Assembly (NCBI GenBank): GCA_025056515.1
Contig: JANWWB010000213.1
Coordinates: forward strand, 1 to 11,340
Direction: 5' to 3'
DNA: 11,340 nucleotides
Source of the DNA: Anaerolineales bacterium
GTDB lineage: Bacteria; Chloroflexota; Anaerolineae; Anaerolineales; Villigracilaceae
Numbering within the stretch: position 1 is the first letter of the stretch; each line of letters opens with the position of its first letter. Under the pieces are notes generated by a model. It was not told where the DNA came from, did not search any database, and worked only from the letters and a program-made list of their open reading frames with translations. Shown piece after piece: positions 6,223-11,340 of the stretch. The position numbers and the translations under genes were made by a program.

Positions 6223-6893
6223 TCCGAATGGTGTAACCCATCTGCTATAGACGGTGCGATCGTTCAATCGGCGGAACGTCTGATGGTGGATCAGAAGGAT
6301 GGGGGTTCGAGATCTAGGGGGTACCCTTCGTACTTTCCTCAGCTAAGCAGGTCTTTAACGACTGCTCTTTCCCTAGCTCTCTCCTCCATAACACAGAGAA
6401 GCGACTACCGGTGTGATGGGGTTGTCTGGGATCTGTTTGCAGAAGCAATGCTCCGTTGCAAGGGGTCGAACTCTCATTTAGCGTCTTTGCGAGGCGGCGT
6501 AGCCGCCGAAGCAATCTCCTGGCAATCCGGAGACTGCTTCCCCCACGCTTCGCTCGGGGCAGGCGCTGCGCTCGCAGTGACACAATAACCGATGTTTGCA
6601 ACAGAGCACAGAAGCAAAGATTACGGGCGTCAGGTTAGTCGGCTCAAGGGACTCGCAACTGGGGCCAGTATAATGCATAGGTTTGCTGTCATGAGTGTTT
6701 GCTGAGACTGGTTGAATGCTGCAACATAGTCGCTAAAAGGGCAAACTCGATTTCATCCAGAAAGGCTTTCCGTAGCTTGTAGACACTGGCGTAATCATGC
6801 GCCCGTGGTGGTACTTTTGGCTGAATGATCAAGCCAAGCAGCTGGTTTGACTTTCCCCAAAATGCACGTGAGGGAGGACCGGTTGCTGCGATG
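6223..6893. other. Gene-free stretch between hisS and the ATPase gene
   Basis: No gene is supported in these roughly 670 bases between two convergent genes. Behind hisS there is only a weak 6-bp hairpin (TCTGAT/ATCAGA, 6279-6295) without a T-run. The palindromic element at 6481-6583 is described separately. A TATAAT hexamer at 6669-6674 (plus strand) has no partner -35 box. Open frames here, including one of about 80 codons on the minus strand (6689-6934), show no recognisable protein features. Confidence 0.5.
6481..6583. repeat. Palindromic MITE/REP-like repeat element
   Basis: About 103 bp with imperfect inverted ends: GCGTCTTTGCGAGG on the left and the inverse of GTGTCACTGCGAGC on the right. 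Inside are two strong hairpins. GGCGGC-GTA-GCCGCC (6493-6507) is perfect. Arms 6508-6519 and 6529-6540 (GAAGCAATCTCC / GGAGACTGCTTC) match at 11 of 12 positions. A weaker CCCC...GGGG structure follows. The wording 'tTGCGAGG...GAAGCAATCTCC...GCAGTGACA' is that of a family of dispersed intergenic palindromes seen in many bacterial genomes, including Chloroflexota. It carries no gene. No clear target-site duplication is visible. Confidence 0.7.
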
Positions 6894-6928
6894 AAAAACA
6901 AAATGGCGCACTCCTTTCGAAGTGCGCC
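6894..6928 (-). terminator. Intrinsic terminator of the ATPase unit
   Basis: GGCGCACT (6905-6912) and AGTGCGCC (6921-6928) form a perfect 8-bp stem with an eight-base loop. It begins 12 bases beyond the ATPase stop. On the minus strand it is followed by TTTTGTTTTT (6903-6894). On the plus strand six T residues follow (6934-6939), so it can also stop transcription coming from the hisS side. It is probably bidirectional between convergent genes. Confidence 0.85.
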
Positions 6929-6940
6929 GGTCATTTTTTG

Positions 6941-9631
6941 TCAGGAATCCATTTTCCCTAGCCAGCCTCGCCGCTCCATCCACTTGGCTAGTTCAAGGAC
7001 AGGCATGATCGTCAGCGCCAAAGCAAGGACAATCAACCAGTCCCCAAGCGGAAGCGAATAGGTATTGAATGGCTCGTGCAGGAAGGGCAAGTATACAATC
7101 AGTAGAAGCAGGCTGATTTCCCAGAGAATCGCCAGGTTCAGCCATTTATTAGCGAATGGTCTTTGGAAGACCGAATGACGGTCGGAACGGAAGTTATAGG
7201 CCTTGAAGAACTGAATCAGCACCAGTGAGACGAAGGTCATCGTCATGGCTTCTTGGAGACTCCGTCCGGAATGGAGAGCCCAGGTGAACAGACCCAGGTT
7301 AATAATCGCCGACCAAATTCCGCCAAGCGTCATGAGCGTGACAACCGGTCGGGTGAAAATGCCGGTACGCGGGTTGCGCGGCTTGCGTTTCATTAAGTCG
7401 GCTTCGGGCGGGTCCACCGAGAGCGCCAAGGCGGGCAGGCCGTCGGTTGCCAGGTTGACGTATAGAATTTGCACCGCCGTCAGGGGCAGGGGGAGGCCGA
7501 GCAGTGCCGAACCGGCCATGAGCAGAATCTCACCAATGTTGGACGAAAGCAGGTACATGAGGTATTTCTTGATGTTGCCGAAGACGCCACGCCCTTCTTC
7601 CACCGCGGCGACAATTGAAGCAAAGTTATCGTCGGTCAGGGTCATGGCAGCTGCTTCTTTGGTTACATCCGTGCCGGTGATGCCCATGGCGACGCCGATG
7701 TCGGCTTTTTTAAGGGCGGGGGCGTCATTGACCCCGTCACCGGTCATCGCCACGATATGACCGTTGGCCTGCAGCGCCGTCACCACGCGCAGTTTATGCG
7801 CCGGAGAGACGCGCGCGTACACGTCAATCGTTTCCACTTCCTTCGTGAATTGCTCGTCGCTGATTTGGTCCAGTTCCGCGCCGGTAACGACGCGTCCGGT
7901 CTTGAGCAGGCCCAATTCGCGCGCCACTGCCCGCGCCGTGCTGGGATGGTCGCCGGTGATCATCACCGGTCGTATGCCGGCCTGTTCGCAAACTGCAATC
8001 GCGGCTTTGGCTTCGGGACGGGGTGGGTCGATCATGCCGGCCAGCCCTAGGAAGACCATATTCGTCTCAGCCTTTTCAAGCGTAGCTTCGGGTTTAAAGG
8101 CGATTCCCAGGACGCGCAGGGCCTCGTCTGCCATGCTCTGGGCGATGGCGAGAATCCGTTCGCGCCCCTCCGCGTCCAGTGGAACGATGCCGTCGGCGGT
8201 CAGTTGCCGATCGCAGCTGTTCAAAATAACCTCCGGCGCGCCCTTGCCGTAGGCTACCTGATTATTCCCGGCTCGATGGATCGTGGTCATCCGTTTCGTT
8301 TCGGAGGTGAAGGGAATTTCGCCTACCCGCGGATAGGTGGCATCGAGTTCGTCTTTCCACAAACCTGCTTTTGCTGCGGCGACAACCAGGGCACCTTCGG
8401 TCGGATCGCCCTTGATATCCCATCCATCTGAGGCGTCCTTCCTGCTGCGCATCAGGCGCGTGTCTGAAGCTAGGACGGCGGCTGTGAGCAGTTGACGCAG
8501 GGCTTCTGTCGGCGGCGTGGGAGTGTTGCCATCTATCGAAAACTCGCCCTCCGGTTTGTACCCTGCCCCCGAAACGTGGAAAATTTGACCGGCAACGTAA
8601 ATCTTGCGCACCGTCATTTCGTCGCGGGTCAGAGTGCCGGTTTTGTCCGAGCAAATGACCGAGGTGCTGCCGAGCGTTTCGACGGCGGGCAGGCGGCGAA
8701 TGAGGGCGTTGCGCTTGGCCATCCTTTGTACGCCGATAGCCAGGGAGATTGTCACTACAGCCGGTAAAGCTTCAGGAACGACTGCCACTGCCAGGGCAAT
8801 GCCGAAGATGAGCATTTCGATGAAGGGTTGCCCGCGCACCAGGCCGAGAATGACGATGAGCAGCACCACTACCAGCGCAGCGCGCGCTAGAACAGTCCCC
8901 ACTTTATCCAGGTTTTGCTGGAGGGGGGTCTTACTGGTCTCAACTGTTTGTAGGAGTTGGGCAATCTTTCCAAACTCGGTCTGCATCCCGGTCGCGACCA
9001 CCAGGGCGCGCCCGCGTCCATAAGTGACCGCCGTCCCGGCATAGACCATGTTTCTGCGGTCACCAATAGCCACATCGTCCTTCGGAATCGGCTGCGTGTG
9101 CTTCTCCACCGGCACCGATTCTCCGGTTAGCGCGGCCTCTTCCACCTGCAGGTTGATTGCTTCCAGCAAGCGCGCATCAGCCGGGACACGGTCGCCGGTA
9201 TGCAGGACGATAACATCACCGGGGACCAGGTCGCGGGCTGGGATCCTCACCTCCTCGCCGTCGCGCAGGACCGTAGCCGTAGGCGCAGTCATCTGCTTGA
9301 GTGCCTCAATGGCACGTTCGGCACGGTATTCCTGGATGAACCCTAGCAAAACCGCAAACAGGACAATGATGGCAATGACGATAGATTCGATGCCATGCCC
9401 CAACAAAAGGGAAATACCCGTTGCTGCTAACAGGATGAGGATGAGCACATTCTTGAATTGCTCCAGCAGAATCTCCCAAGCGGAGACGCGATGAGTGGCT
9501 TGCAGTTCGTTCGGGCCGTATGCTGAAAGCCGTTGAGAAGCCTCGTGGCTGCTCAAGCCTTGCAGCTGGCTGTGGACTCGTTTCAGGGTCTCTTCGATGC
9601 TCAGGGTATGCCATAAGGTGTCGGGTTTCAT
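6941..9631 (-). CDS. P2-type cation-transporting ATPase (Ca2+/Mn2+ type, probable Mn2+ exporter)
   Basis: An 896-residue P-type pump with all domains: cation-ATPase N-terminus, actuator TGES (169-172), phosphorylation motif DKTGTLT (Asp329), nucleotide-binding KGAPE (463-467), TGD (559-561) and hinge GDGVNDAPAL (631-640), with about ten membrane spans. The SERCA-like ion ligands are kept: Glu287 in PEALP (TM4), Asn698 and Glu701 (TM5), and Asn726, Thr729, Asp730 in NLATDG (TM6). At the TM8 position of SERCA Glu908 there is Gln807, as in PMCA-type single-site pumps. The family exports Ca2+ or Mn2+ from the cytosol using ATP. The manganese riboswitch upstream points to Mn2+ efflux; that specificity is an inference. 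There is no good ribosome-binding site at the start. The upstream gene stops three bases before this ATG, so translational coupling is expected. Confidence 0.9.
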   Translation of the reverse strand: MKPDTLWHTLSIEETLKRVHSQLQGLSSHEASQRLSAYGPNELQATHRVSAWEILLEQFKNVLILILLAATGISLLLGHGIESIVIAIIVLFAVLLGFIQEYRAERAIEALKQMTAPTATVLRDGEEVRIPARDLVPGDVIVLHTGDRVPADARLLEAINLQVEEAALTGESVPVEKHTQPIPKDDVAIGDRRNMVYAGTAVTYGRGRALVVATGMQTEFGKIAQLLQTVETSKTPLQQNLDKVGTVLARAALVVVLLIVILGLVRGQPFIEMLIFGIALAVAVVPEALPAVVTISLAIGVQRMAKRNALIRRLPAVETLGSTSVICSDKTGTLTRDEMTVRKIYVAGQIFHVSGAGYKPEGEFSIDGNTPTPPTEALRQLLTAAVLASDTRLMRSRKDASDGWDIKGDPTEGALVVAAAKAGLWKDELDATYPRVGEIPFTSETKRMTTIHRAGNNQVAYGKGAPEVILNSCDRQLTADGIVPLDAEGRERILAIAQSMADEALRVLGIAFKPEATLEKAETNMVFLGLAGMIDPPRPEAKAAIAVCEQAGIRPVMITGDHPSTARAVARELGLLKTGRVVTGAELDQISDEQFTKEVETIDVYARVSPAHKLRVVTALQANGHIVAMTGDGVNDAPALKKADIGVAMGITGTDVTKEAAAMTLTDDNFASIVAAVEEGRGVFGNIKKYLMYLLSSNIGEILLMAGSALLGLPLPLTAVQILYVNLATDGLPALALSVDPPEADLMKRKPRNPRTGIFTRPVVTLMTLGGIWSAIINLGLFTWALHSGRSLQEAMTMTFVSLVLIQFFKAYNFRSDRHSVFQRPFANKWLNLAILWEISLLLLIVYLPFLHEPFNTYSLPLGDWLIVLALALTIMPVLELAKWMERRGWLGKMDS

Positions 9632-9634
9632 AAG

Positions 9635-9895
9635 TCAATGCTTCTTTCCTCCGTTAGATGGATTTTGCAAATCTTCTCTGCGGGGAAAACGGTTTTTGAA
9701 GACAAGATGATTGAATAAGAAAATCACCCCACCCAGGATGGCTACGAGGATGATGCTGAAGATTTCCACGGCCAAGGCAATAATTTCCTCAAGCCAGATC
9801 AGAATAGCTGAGCCGCCGGCTCCGGTAGCTAGAGCGGGTTTCCAGAAACGGCGGATCGGCGATGGACGAGGCTTAGGGGTGGATTCAGGGGACAT
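9635..9895 (-). CDS. Small membrane protein, first gene of the ATPase unit
   Basis: An 86-residue protein of no family I recognise. A basic, Pro-rich N-terminus (residues 1-20) is followed by a hydrophobic region in two parts, about 21-40 and 42-66, with acidic residues Glu36, Glu37 and Glu44 inside or between them. A basic, hydrophilic C-terminus ends in NGGKKH. It looks like one or two membrane spans. Expression is well supported by a perfect AAAGGAGG box (9901-9908) four bases before the ATG. It precedes the ATPase with a three-base gap, so the two are made from one transcript under the manganese riboswitch. A role as a small subunit or modulator of the pump is plausible but only inferred from context. 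Confidence 0.72.
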   Translation of the reverse strand: MSPESTPKPRPSPIRRFWKPALATGAGGSAILIWLEEIIALAVEIFSIILVAILGGVIFLFNHLVFKNRFPRREDLQNPSNGGKKH

Positions 9896-9900
9896 TCCGA

Positions 9901-9908
9901 CCTCCTTT
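9901..9908 (-). promoter_or_regulatory. Strong ribosome-binding site of the small membrane gene
   Basis: AAAGGAGG followed by T, close to a perfect anti-Shine-Dalgarno match, lies at ideal distance from the ATG at 9895. It is the only strong translation signal in the ATPase unit. It therefore also supports the view that the longer open frame running through this spot is not translated. Confidence 0.85.
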
Positions 9909-10488
9909 CAGTCCAAGTGTCGCTCTTGCGCCGCTTGTCGGTCTTACACATAGCTTGACTCGACAAATCGCGCCGCTTGAGCGGAAGGGTAACACCAGCA
10001 CGAGAACGCTGCTCTCCCACAGGAAGAGAAACGAGCAAGTCCGTTGAGGGCTGATGAGCAGCCACTCCTGTTCGAGCTTTCTCACACCCTTCCCGCTTCT
10101 GAGCGTTGGAATTTCTTTCGGTGTGCAGGGGGTAGCCAGAATTCATCCACAACCAGCGGTCGAACCTGGCTACCAATTGACCGCCTACCCAAACGGCAGG
10201 CCACGTACGTGGCACATAAACCCATCCTGCTACCAGAGGTAGCGAAACATCTGCTCGAGAAGAGCATCCCCAGCGAGAGTCGCTTCTCGTAGAGGCGTGT
10301 TCAGTCAACAAACCAAAGGGCAACTTCGCTACGTGGATGCTGCGAATGTTTTTGCAGGCAAGCGATGGAATGTCTCCGAACCAGCCCCAGATATCGTGGA
10401 GGGATTGGATACCGGTTAGCATATCTGCTTCGATGGTTTGTAATTGTTCCATGATAAGAGAAGATGTTCTGTCAAGATTCGAGTGAAC
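9909..10488 (-). other. Long hairpin-rich leader of the ATPase unit
   Basis: About 580 bases lie between the riboswitch terminator and the first ribosome-binding site. No gene is convincing. The part 10131-10289 contains six consecutive inverted repeats. They are GGTAGCCAG/CTGGCTACC (10131-10139 with 10166-10174), GCCTACC/GGCAGGC (10183-10201, one mismatch), the 14-bp palindrome 10200-10213, GCTACC/GGTAGC (10229-10243), TGCTC/GAGCA (10252-10266) and CGAGA/TCTCG (10274-10289). Further small hairpins are at 9973-9984 and 10049-10063. This density suggests a structured RNA domain or accumulated palindromic repeats. An open frame starting at 10452 has no ribosome-binding site. No promoter with good hexamers was seen within it. 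Confidence 0.5.
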
Positions 10489-10523
10489 AAAAAAGACCAG
10501 CGCTCCTAGCAAGCGATGGTCTT
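10489..10523 (-). terminator. Riboswitch-controlled intrinsic terminator
   Basis: On the minus strand AAGACCA (10523-10517) pairs with TGGTCTT (10499-10493). After one mismatch, CGCT/AGCG extends the stem around a seven-base loop. A run of six T residues (10494-10489) overlaps the end of the stem. The 5' arm contains CCATCG (10519-10514), the 3' strand of aptamer helix P1, so terminator and ligand-bound aptamer cannot coexist. This predicts transcription OFF without manganese and ON with it. Confidence 0.88.
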
Positions 10524-10602
10524 GCGCTTCTCTTGGACAGCCGGGAGTTTTTCCGTACTGACGACTGCCCATCCCGAAGAGCCGGGCGGCTACTCCCCAT
10601 CG
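10514..10602 (-). ncRNA. yybP-ykoY manganese riboswitch aptamer
   Basis: Read on the minus strand, the conserved parts of the yybP-ykoY motif appear in order. CGATGG (P1, 10602-10597) runs into GGGGAGTAGC, followed by a P2 stem region with CGCCC / GGGC. Next come GTCGTCA (about 10564-10558), CCGGCTGTCC (10543-10534) and GCAAGACC (10525-10518), ending in CCATCG, which closes P1 perfectly. Compare Bacillus subtilis yybP, which has the same GGGGAGUAGC, GUCGUCA, CCGGCU and GCAAGACC blocks. This class binds Mn2+ and generally raises expression of manganese efflux genes (MntP, TerC/Alx, P-type ATPases). Here it precedes a membrane protein and a P2-type ATPase. The promoter ends just upstream, so the RNA begins with the aptamer. 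Confidence 0.92.
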
Positions 10603-10612
10603 AAGTGCTGTT

Positions 10613-10641
10613 ATTTTACTTTGGAAAATAGGTGGCGTCAA
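10613..10641 (-). promoter_or_regulatory. Sigma-70 promoter of the riboswitch-ATPase unit
   Basis: TTGACG (10641-10636), a 17-base spacer and TAAAAT (10618-10613) on the minus strand. The expected transcription start, near 10606, lies a few bases before the riboswitch P1 strand. It is the best-matching promoter in the window. Confidence 0.8.
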
Positions 10642-10661
10642 CGCCGAGATTAGCAAATCTC
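10634..10661. promoter_or_regulatory. Two adjacent inverted repeats at the -35 of the ATPase promoter
   Basis: GGCGT-CA-ACGCC (10634-10645) overlaps the minus-strand -35 hexamer. Immediately next to it is GAGATT-AGCA-AATCTC (10646-10661). Both are perfect. They lie in the 114-base gap between divergent transcripts, so a protein bound here could affect the ATPase unit and perhaps the dehydrogenase gene. They may also be chance symmetry; the regulator is not known. Confidence 0.4.
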
Positions 10662-10686
10662 TAACGCAAAACCACAAAAAATCCGA

Positions 10687-10692
10687 TATAAT
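10687..10692 (+). promoter_or_regulatory. -10 box of the E1 alpha gene
   Basis: A perfect TATAAT lies 24 bases before the ATG at 10717, preceded by an A-rich tract. The -35 region at 16-18 bp spacing (around 10663-10670, AACGCAAA) is weak. Transcription would start near 10699, leaving a short leader with a GGAG box (10708-10711) five bases before the start codon. Confidence 0.55.
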
Positions 10693-10716
10693 TTCTCTGT
10701 ATTTTGCGGAGTGGGT

Positions 10717-11340
10717 ATGGACAAAGAAAAACTACTACAAATGTACTATGAAATGGTTTTGATACGCCGCGTTGAGGAACGCGGCGCTGAATTGTATCAG
10801 GCCGGCAAAATCGGCGGATTTATGCACCTGTATATTGGTCAGGAAGCTGTTTCGACTGGCGTGATTGCTGCCCGTGAGCCGCGTGATCGAGTAATTACTG
10901 CCTATCGTGACCACGGTGTAGCAATCAACTGTGGTATCTCAGCCAATCAGGTGATGGCTGAGTTACTCGGCAAAGTGACCGGGATGTCCAAAGGTAAGGG
11001 CGGCTCGATGCACATGGCCTCGGTCGAGAAGAACATGTGGGGTGGGCATGCGATTGTCGGGGGGCATTTGCCGATTGCCGCCGGGATGGCACTCGGCGAC
11101 CAATACCAGGGCAACGACAACGTCACTATCTGCATGTTCGGCGATGGAGCGACCAACATCGGCTACTTCCACGAGGCGCTCAATGTCTCGATGCTTTGGA
11201 ATTTGCGCGTTCTATGGGTTTGCGAAAATAACCAGTATGGCATGGGGACCTCGGTCGAGCGCGCCTCTGCTGTCAGTGAGATTCGACAAAAAGCCGAGGG
11301 CTATGGAATGAAGAACGGGCGCGTGGACGGCATGGATGTC
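10717..11340 (+). CDS. pdhA: Pyruvate dehydrogenase E1 component, alpha subunit (partial)
   Basis: The first 208 codons of a thiamine-diphosphate-dependent 2-oxoacid dehydrogenase E1 alpha subunit; the frame is open to the window end. The family is usually 320-360 residues, so roughly 60% is present. With E1 beta it decarboxylates pyruvate and passes the acetyl group to the lipoyl arm of E2, in the cytosolic dehydrogenase complex. Seen: GGFMHLYIGQEA (33-44), AYRDHG (62-67), GKGGSMHM (93-100), GGHLPIAAG (115-123) and the complete ThDP motif from Gly142-Asp-Gly144 with 26 residues to Asn171-Asn172. The start is supported by a GGAG box five bases upstream. AcoA (acetoin dehydrogenase) and branched-chain E1 alpha are close relatives, and the missing downstream genes would decide. 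It is divergent from the manganese-controlled ATPase unit. Confidence 0.9.
   Translation, partial: MDKEKLLQMYYEMVLIRRVEERGAELYQAGKIGGFMHLYIGQEAVSTGVIAAREPRDRVITAYRDHGVAINCGISANQVMAELLGKVTGMSKGKGGSMHMASVEKNMWGGHAIVGGHLPIAAGMALGDQYQGNDNVTICMFGDGATNIGYFHEALNVSMLWNLRVLWVCENNQYGMGTSVERASAVSEIRQKAEGYGMKNGRVDGMDV

Noticed and set aside
6300..6330. GGGGGTTCGAGATCT resembling a tRNA T-arm
   Set aside because: The stem does not pair, and no other tRNA parts lie upstream.
6283..6601. Open frames of about 95-101 codons on both strands
   Set aside because: They translate the palindromic repeat and its flanks. The Arg/Ala-rich products are typical artefacts of such repeats.
6689..6934. An 81-codon minus-strand open frame
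   Set aside because: Its start lies in the ATPase terminator, and it has no ribosome-binding site and no recognisable protein features. A decayed gene fragment cannot be excluded.
10130..10215. tRNA-like pieces on the minus strand (a D-loop-like CAATTGGTAG and GGTTCGA)
   Set aside because: No acceptor stem, anticodon arm or correct T-arm pairing can be built around them.
9829..10677. A 282-codon open frame on the minus strand
   Set aside because: It runs through the promoter, riboswitch, terminator and the strong ribosome-binding site, and overlaps the membrane gene. Its translation shows no domain. The internal ATG at 10452 has no ribosome-binding site.

Overview
The window looks like chromosomal DNA of a bacterium of moderate G+C content, most likely a member of the Chloroflexota (Anaerolineae-like). 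This is inferred from the gene content: a large FecR-domain lipoprotein with Pro/Thr linkers and Ig-like repeats, a DUF4013-type membrane protein, an MBL-hydrolase start reading MEITWYG, and a dispersed palindromic element. No rRNA, tRNA, CRISPR array, phage gene or transposase was found.

Layout. On the left, all genes run on the minus strand. They are the first seven codons of an MBL-fold hydrolase (1-23), a dCMP deaminase (74-502), a creatininase-family amidohydrolase (551-1243), a FecR-domain lipoprotein (1476-3485, with a clear intrinsic terminator behind it) and a DUF4013 membrane protein (3869-4636). The histidyl-tRNA synthetase gene hisS (4945-6222, plus strand) is divergent from these. 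About 700 bases without a gene follow, holding a 103-bp palindromic repeat (6481-6583) and a strong hairpin terminator (6905-6928). To the right, on the minus strand, is a two-gene unit: an 86-residue membrane protein (9635-9895) and an 896-residue P2-type (Ca2+/Mn2+-like) cation ATPase (6941-9631). The pyruvate dehydrogenase E1 alpha gene (10717 to the window end, plus strand) is divergent from this unit.

The most informative part is the control region of the ATPase unit. On the minus strand, a near-consensus sigma-70 promoter (10613-10641) is followed directly by a yybP-ykoY (manganese) riboswitch aptamer (about 10514-10602). Next comes an intrinsic terminator (10489-10523) whose 5' arm contains the 3' strand of aptamer helix P1. 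The two folds exclude each other, which is the layout of a transcriptional ON switch. Manganese should therefore induce the small membrane protein and the ATPase, and the ATPase is best read as a Mn2+ (or Mn2+/Ca2+) exporter rather than a housekeeping calcium pump. Two features do not fit the standard picture. An unusually long leader of about 590 nt, dense in hairpins, lies between the terminator and the first start codon. The 86-residue membrane protein, whose stop lies three bases from the ATPase start, belongs to no family I recognise.

Limits: all calls come from reading sequence and translated protein by eye. Membrane spans, domain edges and RNA folds are approximate.
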